Assembly: GCF_011174705.1 (NCBI RefSeq)
Contig: NZ_JAANIJ010000001.1
Coordinates: 1,116,001-1,180,000, forward strand
DNA: 64,000 nucleotides
Direction: 5' to 3'
Source of the DNA: Tessaracoccus coleopterorum
Lineage (GTDB): Bacteria; Actinomycetota; Actinomycetes; Propionibacteriales; Propionibacteriaceae
Shown: positions 9,526 to 20,371 of the stretch, in pieces
Position numbering within the stretch: position 1 is the stretch's first letter
Layout: the number at the start of each line of letters is the position of its first letter
The notes under the pieces: generated by a model
Told to the model about the DNA's origin: nothing
The model's input: only the letters and a program-made list of their open reading frames with translations
Databases searched by the model: none
Made by a program: the position numbers and the translations under genes

Positions 9526-11559
9526 ATGCGATCGCCCCGCGTCGACGACTTCACCAGCGCCACCCTCACCGACCGCTACGACGACATGGTCAGCCCACCC
9601 GGGCTGACGAACCACTGGGCGGTGGCCCAGGTCGACCACGACGTGGTGGCGGTGCGCTCGCTGAACGTGCCGCCCATCTCGCAGGGCGACTCGGTGAGCG
9701 CCCGGCTCTACCTCGATGGCGCGCTGGCGCAGGCCTCGGGTGGGAGCGTGGAGTCGGTGTGGCGGCCCGACCGGGTGACCCGCACCACGCTGGTCAACGG
9801 CTGGCGGGTCGACACCGTCACCGTCTGCCCGCCCGGGCAGCCCGGCGTCCTCGTGCGGATCGACCTGACCAACACCGGCGAGGCCCGCGCACTGCGGTTC
9901 GGGCTCTGGATCGACTCGACCGTCACCCGGAGCGACTCGCCGTGGTTGCGGGCCGAGCCGCCGCAGGCGGCCAACCGGCTCGAGGTCGACGGCGGTCGAC
10001 GCTGGGGGTGCCCGACGGCGGGGCGCCGTCAGCCTGCAGGGCTGGTCGGCGACCCGGAGGGTCTGGTCGGCGGCGACGCGCGCGTCATCGAGGTGCGCCG
10101 GGAGCTGGCCGCCGGGCAGACGGTGAGCCTCTGGTACGCGCACGTGATCGCGGCCGGGCGCGCCGACGCCGAGGCCGCCTGGGCCGCCGTGGCCGCCGAC
10201 CCCGAGGGCTGCGTCACCGCCTCGGAGGCCATGTGGAACCACGAGCTGGAGGCGATGTTCACGCCCGGCAACGACGTCTTCTCGGGGCACCTGCCGGCGT
10301 TGGAGACCGATCACGACGCCGTCCGGGAGCTGTACTGGTGGGGTGCGATGGGCACGCTGTGGTTCCGCCGCACCAATCCCGCCTCGGTGCTCGGCACCGT
10401 CTACGACACGCTGATGCCCGCTACTGGCAGACGACGACGTTCATCTGGGACTACTCGCTGAGTTCCTGGGTGCACGCGCAGCTCGACCCGGCCGTGATGC
10501 GTCGGCAGATCCTGCACTGGGTGGGGCTGGACATCAACTCGCACTTCGGCACCGAGTGGCTGACCGGCGGGCCGGTGGGCTACTGGTACTCGGTCAACCA
10601 GTACGCGCTGGTGCGGCTGGTCGCCGACTACGTGCGCTTCACCGGAGACGTCGCGTTCCTCGAGGTCGAGGTGGAGGGCCGCGACGGCTCGAGGCGGAGG
10701 ATGATGCGGCACGTGCGCGACTGGGCGCTGGCCTGGCGCGACAAGCGCACCCCGTCGGGGCTGGCCGACTACGGCGGCATCGACAACCTGCTGGAGTGCG
10801 TCAGCACCTACATCCACGAGGTGGCGAGCCTGCAGGCGGCCAACGTGTGGTCGATGCGGACGGCTGCCGGGCTCAGCCGGCTGCTCGGCGAGACGGACGA
10901 GGCCGCCGCGCTGGAGGCGGAGGCGGAGGCGCTGCTGCCGAAGGTTCTGGAGTTGTACCGGGAGGGCGACGGCTTCTTCGACGCCCGCTATCCCGACGGC
11001 ACGCGGCACGCGACGCGGCACTGCTACGACTTCGCCACCGTCGGCACCACGATCGCCGACGACCTCCCGGAGGCGCAACGCTCCGAGATGGTGCGGTTCT
11101 TCGAGACCGAGCTGCGCAGCCCGTCGTGGATGCGGGCGCTCAGCCCGAGGGACGCCGACGCCGGGTTCTCGGTGCGGCCCGACCATCAGTGGAACGGCGC
11201 CTACCCGGCGTGGCCGGCCGACGCGGGTCGCTCGGCGATCGCGCTCGGAGGCAGGGCCGGGGTGATGGAGTGGCTCGAGGGCCTGCGGCGAACCACGCGG
11301 CAGGGCCCGCCCGGGCAGGCGCACTTCGTCGAGGAGGCGGCCCCGACGGTCGACGGCGGCGCCAGGAAGGCGCCGGGCCAGTTCCCGTACCTGATCGACT
11401 GGGCCTGCTCGTCGGCGGGCGCGTGGTGCGAGTTCATCGTCGAGGGGTGTTGGGGTCGAGGTCGGCCTCGACGGTGCCGTCACGGCGACCTGGCCGTCCG
11501 ACGTCGGCGGAGGCCTCACGATGACGACGGCCGCGGGCAGCAGCAGGCTGGGCGGCTGA
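9526..11559 (+). CDS. (alpha/alpha)6-barrel glycoside hydrolase, MGH1/GH63-like (frameshifted)
   Basis: Predicted cytoplasmic glycosidase of about 680 residues with no signal peptide. The N-terminal roughly 300 residues look like a beta-sandwich (TNHWAVAQVDHDVVAVRSLN). After the frame break near 10425 the barrel begins: TFIWDYSLSSWVHAQLDP, then GYWYSVNQYALVRLVADYV, ADYGGIDNLLECVSTYIHE and DHQWNGAYPAWPADAG. This layout resembles MGH1-like/GH63-type hydrolases. Further breaks lie near 10005 and 11450, and the last frame stops at 11557-11559. As the final gene of the ABC operon it probably cleaves the imported glycoside. Exact family and linkage are not readable by eye. Confidence 0.7.
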
Positions 11560-11619
11560 GTGCCACGGGGCCGGGGTTGGCCCGGTGGCTGAGATTGCGC
11601 ACCGTGTCGGGAGTGGTTG

Positions 11620-12145
11620 GCTTCGTCACGGCCCGGCGCTTCGCGCTGGGGCCGGCTCAACCCAAGTCGTCACGGCCCGGCGCTCCGCGCGGGGCCGGCT
11701 CAACCGACTGCTGTGCCCAGGTCCTTGCCGTGATCGGGCAACACGTCGGGGACGGCCAACAGCAGTCGGGCCTCCTCCTGTGGCGGGGTCTCCACACCAA
11801 GTCGAGAGAGATCGTCGGGGACGGCCAGTAGCAGTCGGTTGAGCCGGGCCGGCGACGAGGAACGAGACGCCGCCCGTGTCGAAACCACCCCCATCGACAG
11901 GCAGGGACCGAACCACAAGTCTCTCCTGGGTTGTGGTGGCAGAGATCGCACACCAAGTCGGGAGAGATCGTCGGGGTCAGCCAGTAGGAGTCGGTTGAGC
12001 CGGGCCGGCGAGGAGGAACGAGACGCCGCCCGTGTCGAAACCACCCCATCGACAGGCAGGGACCCAACCACAGGCAGGTCAGCTCTACTCAGGTCGCTGC
12101 ACCAAATCGAGAGAGAACGTCGGGGACGGCCAACAGCGGCCGGGT
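11620..12145. repeat. intergenic block of REP/BIME-like repeats
   Basis: This 630-bp gap holds no gene I can support but is full of repeats. Two imperfect direct copies of 123-124 bp lie at 11794-11917 and 11950-12072. Partial copies of their left part (GTCGGGGACGGCCA core) lie near 11737-11771 and 12099-12143. Two roughly 40-bp copies beginning CGTCACGGCCCGGCGCT lie near 11624-11662 and 11668-11706. CCGGCTCAACCGACTGCT at 11695 is the inverse of AGCAGTCGGTTGAGCCGG near 11829, so the block can fold extensively. It sits beyond the hydrolase stop and beyond the 3' end of the antiporter gene, that is, between two convergent 3' ends. Confidence 0.75.
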
Positions 12146-12188
12146 GTCCTGCTGTCGTCGGGTTCCTGCACCGAGGCAGGAGTAATCG

Positions 12189-13578
12189 TCAGGGCGCGGT
12201 GGGCGTCGGGCCGGGCGGGTCGCCGTCCACACCGCCCGGGCGACCAGCGCCACGGCGATCGCGATGCCGACCCCGCGCCACAGCCAGCCCCCGTCAGGAA
12301 GATCAGCGCCATCGCGGCCAGCACCGGCACCAGGTAGCGCAGGCTGTAGACCAGGTAGCCCCCGAACGACGGTGTCGCCACCCGGCGGAGTCGGCCACCG
12401 ACTTCACCATGAAGTTCGGCCCGTTGCCGATGTAGGTGAGCGCCCCGCCGAAGACGGCGCCGAGCGACACCGACACCAGCAGCACCTCGGGCACCCCGGC
12501 GACCCGCGGGTCGCCGGGAAGGGCGGACGCCATCTCGAAGAACGTCGCGTACGTCGGGGCGTTGTCCAGCACCCCGGAGATGCCGCCGGTGAACAGGAAC
12601 ATCGTGATCCGGTTGAGCGGCAGCCGGTCGGCCACCTGCCCGAGGAAGTTCAGCGCGGGGATCATCGTCAGGAAGATCCCGATGAACAGGGCGGCCACCT
12701 CCAGGATCGGCTTCCAGGAGAACTGGTTGAGCTCGAACCGGGCCACCTTGTCACCGAACGCATAGGACGCGGCCGCCGCGGCAAGCATGATCGCCTCGCG
12801 CCACGGCACCCACTGCCACCAGGCGGCGTGGCCGGCCTCGATGGCGTGCAGGTCGATCGACGGGGCGAACGCGACGGCGCAGATGATGGCGACGAAGAAC
12901 AGCAGGTTGACGGCGCCACGCAGGCCGAGCGGCACCCTGTCGGTGTCGTCGGCGCGGATCGCCTCGGGATCCTCGGCCGCGTAGGCGCGTCGATCGAGCG
13001 CGTAGTAGGTGACCAGCAGCAGCGCGTTGACGAACAGCCACTCCCAGAACAGGTTGAACGTCCACTGGAACGGGACGCCTCGCAGCATGCCGAGGAATAG
13101 CGGCGGGTCGCCGAGCGGGGTGAGGACGCCACCGCAGTTGGCCACGACGAAGATGGTGAACACGACGGTGTGGGCCTTGTTCCTGCGCTCGCTGTTGGTG
13201 TTGAGGAGCGGGCGGATCAGCAGCATTGCGGCGCCGGTGGTGCCGATGAACGAGGCGATGGCGCCGCCGATGGCCAGGAAGACTGTGTTGTTGCGAGGGT
13301 GGCCCGGATGTCACCGGAGAGGAAGATGCCGCCGGAGACGACGAACAGCGCGAGCAGCAGCACGATGAACTGGAAATACTCCAGCAGCGCGTGGACGACC
13401 TCACCGCCCGCCCCGCGAAGGTGAACCACGCCGCGATCGGGACCCCGAGCACCAGCGCGGTGGCCAGCTTGACCGAGTTCCTCTCCCAGGCGTCCTCGGT
13501 GGCCCTCACCAGCGGCAGCACGGCGATGCACCCGAGGAGGACGACGAACGGGATCATGCTCCACCACTGGACCTGCAT
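12189..13578 (-). CDS. sodium:proton antiporter / ion transporter superfamily membrane protein (frameshifted)
   Basis: Polytopic inner-membrane transporter of about 460 residues. It starts MQVQWWSMIPFVVLLGC. A duplicated-hairpin signature of the ion-transporter superfamily is visible: VVANCGGVLTPLGDPPLFLGML in one half and GGISGVLDNAPTYATFFEM in the other, with GALTYIGNGPNFMVKS near the end. This pattern matches proteins usually annotated as NhaD/CitMHS-like sodium:proton antiporters. Breaks near 13430, 13300, 12390 and 12290 must be bridged. The exact C-terminus is uncertain; the most natural stop after correction is 12189-12191. The transported ion is not certain. Confidence 0.75.
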
Positions 13579-13684
13579 GCGGCTCCTTCTGTTCTGCGCA
13601 CAGGTCAACTTACTCCTCCGGTCTCCCGTCTCAGCGCGACGGCGATCCCCCACACGGCTTGGGAGCGGGGCTACCCTCGGCATC

Positions 13685-14172
13685 GTGGACGAACTCGAAA
13701 CCGCCTTCAGGGACGCCATGGCGCGGGTAGCGGCGCCGGTCACCGTCATCACCACCGACGACGGAAACCGACCCTCCGGCACCACCGTGTCGGCGTTCGC
13801 GTCGCTCTCGGTCACCCCACCGATGGTGATGTTCGCCCTCGACAACCGTGGCGGCATGATCGACCGGCTCCGCGAGGCGGGGCGCGTCGGAGTGAACATC
13901 CTGGCCGGCGATCAGGCCGACGTGGCAATCAAGTTCGCAGGCAAGCACCTGGCGGAGCGGTTCGCCGGGATCGACTGGCACCGCGACCACGGGCTCCCCG
14001 GATCGACGGGATCGTGGCCTGGGTACGCTGCGAAGACCTGACCTTCCTGCCCGGCGGAGACCACACCATCGTGACCGGCACCGTGGCGGCCGCCGAGATC
14101 TCCGGTGACTCGTCGCTCGGCTACCACCTGCGCGAGTTCAGGGACAACCAGCCCTCGTTCCTGGCCCACTGA
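13685..14172 (+). CDS. flavin reductase-like FMN-binding protein (frameshifted)
   Basis: Small flavoprotein of about 163 residues, of the HpaC/flavin-reductase family. Family features are RDAMARVAAPVTVITT at the N-terminus, SAFASLSVTPPMVMFALD, GVNILAGDQADVA and the C-terminal PGGDHTIVTGTV. Such proteins bind FMN and reduce flavin with NAD(P)H for a partner monooxygenase; no partner oxygenase is seen nearby. A break near 14000 (GLPG to IDGIVAWVRCEDL) must be bridged. Translation starts at GTG 13685, divergent from the antiporter gene. Confidence 0.8.
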
Positions 14173-14273
14173 GCGACCCGGGTCGGGGCTCACCCCGATC
14201 GCGCGTGCGACCGGGGTCGCGATCCGCTCCGGACGGGGTTTGCCACCGGCCGGTTGGCCCACGCCGTGGAACA

Positions 14274-15088
14274 ATGACTGACATGACCGACGATCCCTAT
14301 GGCGCACTGGACGACGCGACGAACCCCACGCCTCCGGCACGACAGGCCGAGCCGGCCCCGTCGACGACCCGGAGCCCGGCTCTACCGCGCTGGCCCCGCC
14401 CCGGCCCTGCGCGGGCCGTGCCTCCGGCCCAGGCAGAGCCGCTCGGTTACGTCTATGAGGACGCCAACACCGACTACGCCTACGGCCCGCCGCCGCAGGG
14501 CCAGTATCAGCAGAACCCCTACGCTCAGCAGAACCCTTACGCTCAGCAGACATACGCTCAGCAGGGCCCGTACGGCCAGCCGCAGCAGCCGTTCGTGCAG
14601 GGTGCCTACGGCGTCCCGTTTGCCAGCCAGCCAACCGCCCAGTACGCGCCCGTCCCGTTCTACGGCAAGCAGCTGCTCGACGACCCGACGGCCGACGATG
14701 CGCCACGCCGGGGCGTCAACCCCGTCGAGGCGTACAAGCTCTTCTGGAAGCGAGGCCTCACGTTCACCGGTCGGGCCAGCCTCAGCGAGTACTGGTGGGT
14801 CGCGGCCATCCACGCCGCCGGATTCCTCGGCACGGGCTTCCTCACCGGGGCTTCGAATCGGCCCCGGGCTGGTTCATGGCGCCGTTCATCATCTACATGC
14901 TCGCGGCGATCGTGCCCGGGATCGCGCTGGGCATCCGCCGCCTGCACGACTCCGACAACTCGGGCTGGCTGCAGATGATCAACTTCGTCCCCTACCTGGG
15001 CTCGTTTGTGATGATGTTCCTGATGGCGCAGCGCCCCAAGGAGGGCGGCAAGCGCTACGACAAGATCAACCAGGGCCCGCGCTTCTGA
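14274..15088 (+). CDS. DUF805 membrane protein with Gln/Pro/Tyr-rich N-terminus (frameshifted)
   Basis: About 270 residues. The N-terminal half is low-complexity and cytosolic-looking, with repeated QQNPYA-type hexapeptides. The C-terminal half is a DUF805 domain: EAYKLFWKRGLTFTGRASLSEYWW, then GIALGIRRLHDSDNSGWLQMI and EGGKRYDKINQGPRF. The conserved RRLHD motif and paired membrane helices are clear. Function unknown for the family. A frame break near 14855 must be bridged. In-frame ATGs exist at 14274 and 14283. Confidence 0.8.
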
Positions 15089-15089
15089 G

Positions 15090-16296
15090 TCAGAGCTCCG
15101 CCAGGCTGACGCCCGGGTCGCTCACCCGCTGCGGGTCGAGGGGCCTGCCTGCGCGGAGCAGGGCGTCGATCGTGTCGCCCTCCCACGCGTTGACGTTGAT
15201 CGCGGCGCGCGGCACGCCGTCGGGGCGCAGCCAGAAGCCGATGTAGCCGTCGTCGGTGTCGCGCTGCACCATCGTCGTGTCGGCCTCGATGACGCCACGG
15301 AACTCCATGCCGATGTCGTACTGGTCGGTGTAGAAGAACGGCGGCCCTCCGTAGTGGGCCTCGTCCCGACGAGGGTGCGGGCGGCGACCTCCGGTTGCGT
15401 CAACGCCATCGCCCAGTGTTCGACGCGGATCCGGTGCCCGACCCAGGCGTTCTCGGCGTTGGCGATGTCACCGACGGCGACGATCTCGGGGCGGCTGCTG
15501 CGGAGCGAGTCGTCGACGAGCACGCCGTTGTCGATGGCCAGGCCCGCCTCACGGGCGAGCTCGACGCGCGGTTCGGCGCCGACCCCGATGAGCAGCCTCG
15601 AGGCGTCGATGCGACGCCCGTCGTGCAGCGTCACCGCCTCGACGGTGCCGCGCTCGCCCGCGCCGTCGATGCTGGCGATGGTGGAGTTGAGGGCGAACTC
15701 GACGCCGTGGTCGCGGTGCGCCTGCAGGAACCGGTCGGAGATCAGGTCGCCCAGTTGCCGGAGGATCCGGTCCTCGCGGACGACGACGGTGACGGGCACG
15801 TCCTTGGTGCGGGCGACGGCGGCGATCTCCATGCCGATCCAGCCGCCGCCATAGATCACGAGGGCTCGCCCGTGTCGAGGAAGGCCTTGAGGAGGTCGGC
15901 GTCGTCGAGGTTGCGCAGGGTCTGCACGCCGGGGCGTGACACCCCGGGCAGGTCGACCGAACGGGGGCGCGACCCGGTGGCGAGCACGAGGCCGTCGTAG
16001 CGCACGCTCCTGCCGTCGGAGGTGTGCACGATCCGTTCATCGGCGTCGAGGTTGATGGCGAAGGTGCCGAGCCGGGCCTCCACCTGATGGTCGGCGAACC
16101 AACTGCCGGCCAGCGGGGTGAAGTCGGCGATCTGCTTCTCACCCAGGAGGTAGTCCTTCGACAGCGGCGGCCGCTCGTAGGGAAGCATCGGCTCGCCGCC
16201 GATCAGGACGATCCTCGCGTCGCCGTCCAGCTCCCGCAGTTCCTCGACGGATCTCGCTCCGCCCAGCCCGCCGCCGATCACAACGTAGGTTGCCAT
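15090..16296 (-). CDS. FAD-dependent NAD(P)H:ferredoxin-reductase-type oxidoreductase (frameshifted)
   Basis: Cytoplasmic flavoprotein of about 400 residues. The FAD-binding Rossmann motif reads VVIGGGLGG at the N-terminus, PYERPPLSK follows, and the NAD-binding fold reads VIYGGGWIGMEIAA. The second FAD motif is EIVAVGDIANAEN, and the reductase C-terminal domain ends DPGVSLAEL. This is the layout of rubredoxin/ferredoxin reductases that feed P450s or dioxygenases, or of AIF-like proteins. Breaks near 15863 and 15355 must be bridged. No ferredoxin or P450 gene is beside it, so the electron acceptor is unknown. It lies 72 bp downstream of the copper ATPase gene on the same strand. Confidence 0.85.
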
Positions 16297-16368
16297 CTTC
16301 GCCCTCCTGCTCGTGCCCCGAGCCTAGGCCGGGGCCGGGCCCGGGGTGGCCGAACCGTCGGATCGGGT

Positions 16369-18756
16369 TCAGCGGCGCCCGAGGATCCGGCGCGCGCTGG
16401 CCTCCGGGGTGAGGTCGAGGCGGCGCAGCAGCTGCGCGTTGAGCGCCACCAGCACGGTCGAGGCCGACATCAGGATGGCGCCGACGCTCATCGGCAGCAC
16501 GAACCCGACCGGTGCGAGCACGCCCGCGGCCAGCGGCACGGAGACGAGGTTGTAGCCCGCCGCCCACCAGAGGTTCTGCCTCATCTTCCGGTAGGCCGCG
16601 TTGCTCAGCTCGATCACCGACAGCACCGAGCGGGGTCGTCGGAGGCGAGGATCACGCCTGCCGACGCGATCGCCACGTCGGTGCCTGCGCCGATGGCGAT
16701 GCCGACGTCGGCGGTGGCCAACGCGGGGCGTCGTTGACGCCGTCGCCGACCATCGCTACCTTGCGTCCCTCGGCCTGCAGCTCGGCCACCTTGGACGCCT
16801 TGTCCTCGGGGCGGACGCCTGCGAACACGCGGTCGATCCCCAGCTCGCGGGCGACCGAGGCGGCCACGTCGTGGGCGTCTCCGGTGATCATCACGACCTG
16901 GATGCCCGACGCCTGCAGGGCGGCCACGGCCTCTGCGGACTCGGGCGGATGTCGTCGGCCAGCTTGAGCGCCCCGACTGCGGCGCCGTCGACGAGCACGT
17001 GGAGGATGGTCGCCCCGTCGCCCCGCCAGCCGTCGGCCTCTGACAGCCCTGCGACGCCGGCCCCGGTGAACAGATTGGGGCCGCCGACGGCGACCTCGCG
17101 GTTCCCGACGGTGGCGCGCACGCCCACCGCCGGCGACGAGGCGAAGTCGGCCGAGGCGGGCACGGTGAGGCCGCGTTCGGAGGCGGCGCGGACGATGGCG
17201 CGGGCGAGCGGGTGCTCGCTGTCTCCCTCGGCGGCCGCGGCGAGCGCGAGGACTGCGTCGCCGTCGAGCCCGGCCGCGGTGGCGACGCCGGTGACGGTGG
17301 GCTCGCCGCGGGTGAGGGTGCCTGTCTTGTCGAAGAGCACCGAGTCGACGGTGCGCATCTGCTCGAGCGCGAGGCGGTCCTTGATGAGCACCCCGCCGCG
17401 GGCGGCGCGTTCCGTGGCGATCGAGACGACCAGCGGGATGGCCAACCCGAGGGCGTGCGGGCAGGCGATCACGAGGACGGTGATGGTGCGCACCACCGCC
17501 TGGTCGGGATCGCCGAGCAGCGTCCAGGCGATGGCGGTGACGATGCCCGCGCCGAGCGCGTACCAGAAGAGGAGGGCCGCGGCCTTGTCGGCGAGCAGTT
17601 GAGCCCGCGAAGACGAGTTCTGGGCGTCACTGACGAGGCGGCGGATGCCCGCCAGTGCGGTGTCGTCGCCGGTGGCTGTGACCTCGACGCGCAGCCCGGA
17701 GTCGGTGGCGACGGTGCCCGCGACGACCGCGTCACCGGTTCCTCGCCGGACGGGCCTGGACTCGCCGGTGATCATCGACTCGTCCAGGTGGGCCGATCCG
17801 TCGACGATGCGCCCGTCGGCGGGCACGGAGGCGCCGGGGCGGACGATGACGACGTCGCCCACCCGCAGGTCGCTCGGGCAACCTTGGTGACGGTGTCGCC
17901 GTGGACGCGCTCGGCCTCGTCGGGGAGGAGGGCGGCGAGGGAGTCGAGGGCCGAGGTGGTCTGCGCGAGGGAGCGCATCTCGATCCAGTGGCCGAGCAGC
18001 ATGATGACGATCAGGAGGGCCAGCTCCCACCAGAAGTCGAGTTGCTCGTGGAGCAGCGCGAGGGTCGCTCCCCAGGAGGCGACGAAGGCCACGGTGATGG
18101 CCAGGCCGATGAGCAGCATCATGCCCGGGCGGCGGCCGCGGATCTCGGAGACGGCGCCCGTCAGGAACGGCGAGCCGCCCAGGCATACATGACGGTGCCG
18201 AGGATCGGCGAGACCCAGGGCACCCAGGCGGCGTCGGGGAGGTGGTAGCCGAGGAGGTGGGCGAACATGGGCTGAAGGCGACGACGGGGACGGCGAGGAG
18301 GAGCATGACCCAGAAGAGCCGCCTGAACCTGTCGACGTGCCCGGTGTGGCCGCCGTGACCCGAGTGGTCCATCGCAGCCATGTCGTGCCCGGCGTGCTCT
18401 GCCGAGGCGTGGTCCATGCCTGCCATGTCGTGCCCGGCGTGATCCGCCGACGCGTGATCCATACCAGTCATCTCGTGCCCGGCGTGCTCCGCCGACGCGT
18501 GGTCCATGCCGATGGCGTGGTCGGCGTGCCCCATCGGAGCGTGACCGGAACTCCGGTGGTCAGCGTGACGCATGGCCGTGTGATCAGTCGCCGTCACCTC
18601 GTGATCGGGGTGCGCCTTGTGCTCCACGGTGTCATGACCAGCGTGAGCCATGGCCGCGTGGTCGATGTCGTGTTCGACGTGGCTCGTTCCGGCCATCTGC
18701 TGGGCGTGGCCGGCGGCCAGTTCGTCGCTCGTTCCGTGCTCCGCGTTCCTGTCCAT
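16369..18756 (-). CDS. copB: CopB-type (CPH) copper/silver P-type ATPase with His/Met-rich N-terminus (frameshifted)
   Basis: Inner-membrane P1B-type ATPase of about 797 residues that exports monovalent or divalent copper or silver. The first 140 residues are extraordinarily rich in His and Met, with 15-residue repeats ([19 protein letters not shown]) at residues 83-127. Membrane helices follow, then the actuator TGES (MITGESRPV), the metal-path motif ACPHALG, the phosphorylation site DKTGTLT, SEHPLA and the hinge [11 protein letters not shown] is the CopB/P1B-3 signature (family knowledge). Breaks near 18270, 18180, 17880, 16940, 16730 and 16635 must be bridged. A CsoR-like palindrome lies just upstream. 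Confidence 0.9.
18376..18510 (-). repeat. three 45-bp tandem units encoding a His/Met metal-binding repeat
   Basis: Within copB, codons 83-127 form three near-identical 15-codon units ([18 protein letters not shown]), followed by a shortened fourth. Each unit supplies three His and two Met residues, typical of a flexible copper-chelating arm. Confidence 0.85.
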
Positions 18757-18767
18757 GGGCGAAACTA

Positions 18768-18785
18768 TATACCCCCGGGGGTATA
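18768..18785. promoter_or_regulatory. CsoR/RcnR-like copper operator upstream of copB
   Basis: TATACCCCCGGGGGTATA is a perfect 18-bp palindrome centred 20 bp upstream of the copB start. It has the A/T-flanked C-run/G-run form of CsoR-type operators (family knowledge). No csoR gene is in the window, so the regulator must be encoded elsewhere if this reading is right. Confidence 0.6.
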
Positions 18786-18938
18786 GGCAAGGGTCTCGGG
18801 AGACTGCTCGCTATCACGCGTGTCGCCCAGGACCCCCATCCCCGCACACCTTTAAGAAAGCGACCGGAACAAGTGCCCCTGGTCGAGATCCTGCCCATCG
18901 ACCGGAGTGATTGGTTTCGACAGTCATGCTTTGGGTGT

Positions 18939-18963
18939 TCTGAATCGGCCTGACTTTCGTTCC
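18939..18963 (+). repeat. left terminal inverted repeat of the IS3 element
   Basis: 25 bp beginning TCTGAATCGGCC, an exact reverse complement of 23204-23228. Confidence 0.9.
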
Positions 18964-18985
18964 GTTCTTCAAGCAAGGATGGAAC

Positions 18986-19263
18986 ATGATGAATAGGAAG
19001 TACTCGCCGGAGATGCGTGAGCGTGCGTTGCGGATGCTCACGGAGGCGCGGCCGGAGCACCCGAACATGATGAGCGCGGTACGGCATGTGGCCGGGCTGC
19101 TCGGGATGAGCCCGGAGACGCTGCGACTGTGGCAGCGCCGGGCCGAGGTCGACGCCGGGTGAAGCCCGGGCTCACGACGGATGCTGCCGCGGAGATCAAG
19201 CGGCTGCAGAAAGAGAACGCCGAGCTCCGCAAGGCCAACGAAATCCTGAAGGCTGCGGCTTGA
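18986..19263 (+). CDS. IS3-family transposase OrfA (frameshifted, separated from OrfB)
   Basis: About 92 residues. The helix-turn-helix DNA-binding part reads MMNRKYSPEMRERALRML then SAVRHVAGLLGMSPETLRLW. After one missing G near 19160, the leucine-zipper end IKRLQKENAELRKANEILKA follows. It normally fuses to OrfB by programmed -1 frameshifting. Here the nested element begins at the last codons (19258), so the reading frame ends at a TGA inside the inserted element. Confidence 0.85.
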
Positions 19264-19347
19264 TATGTAGGTGATCTGGACCCCGATGAAGCAGGCCGTC
19301 GATGCGGCGGTGACGATGGTGGTGTCTTCGAGTGGCTGGGGCCAGTG

Positions 19348-20371
19348 ATGGATGGGTTCGTGCCACAGCTGGTCTTCGTGGAGGGGCAGCCACCCAGGTT
19401 GGGTGAGCAGTGGGTGGACGAGTATCTGAGGTTCACCGCGGCGCGTCTGCGACCCAATTCGGTGTTGGCGCAGGCCTTCGACTTGAAGGTCTTCTTCACG
19501 GTGGTGGGCAAGCCACCGGTTGGGGTGGGCACGGCGGATGTGTTGGCTTTCATCGAGCAGCAGCGTGAACCTCGCCATGGCGGCAACGTGGTCCGGTTGG
19601 TCGACGGCGAGCAGGGCCTGGCGGCGTCCACGATCAAACGCCGCCTGGCCACGGTCACCTCGCTGTTCGACTACCTGCTGGCCCGCGGTGTGTGTGAGCG
19701 GCAGCCGGTTCCTCGGTCGATGACGCCCCGGTCGCGGTCGTTGCGGGCTCGCCGCTGGTCCGTGCTCCAAAACGGCTGCCGCAGGTGCTGTCGCCGGGCG
19801 AGGCGGTCGCGTTGATGGGCGCGTTGCGCACCGAGCGGGACCGGGCGATGGTCACGCTGATGCTGCACGCCGGACTGCGACGCTGTGAGGTGCTGGGCCT
19901 GCGTCTGGCCGACATCCAGCTGGGCGATGGACGGGTCTTCGTCCACCAGGGCAAGGGCGGCCACGAACGTATCGTCCCGGTCGTCGACGCGTTCTTCACC
20001 CACCTGGCCGCCTACCTGACCACCGAGCGTCCCCGGAGTGTGACACCGGGTTGGTGTTCGTGGTGTTGAAGGGACCCCGCCGCGGCATGCCGTTGAGCGC
20101 AGCAGGGCTGGACGAAGTCCTTGCTGGGGCCCGAGGTCGCGCGGGGTTGCGACACGCGACCTGCCACGAACTGCGTCACACATGCTTCACCCGGCTGAGG
20201 GAGGCGGGCATGGCCTTGGAGGCGATTCAGGCCCAGGCCGGCCACGCCAACCTGGAGACCACCCGCATCTACCTCCACTTGTCCAACGACTGGCTCGCTG
20301 ACCAGTACCGCGACGCCATGCAGGTGTTGAGCGACGTCTACCCACCCATCGAGGAAGGGCCCCGTCCATGA
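19348..20371 (+). CDS. tyrosine recombinase, TnpA-like (frameshifted)
   Basis: Site-specific recombinase of about 341 residues that cuts and rejoins DNA through a tyrosine nucleophile. The N-terminal SAM-like core-binding part includes EQWVDEYLRFTAARLRPNS and ASTIKRRLATVTSLFDYLL. The catalytic residues visible are R in GLRRCEVLGL, H-x-x-R in CHELRHTC, H in GHANLETT and the presumed nucleophile Y in RIYLHLS. Breaks near 19775 and 20045 must be bridged. The stop overlaps the ATG of the second recombinase (ATGA). Confidence 0.88.
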
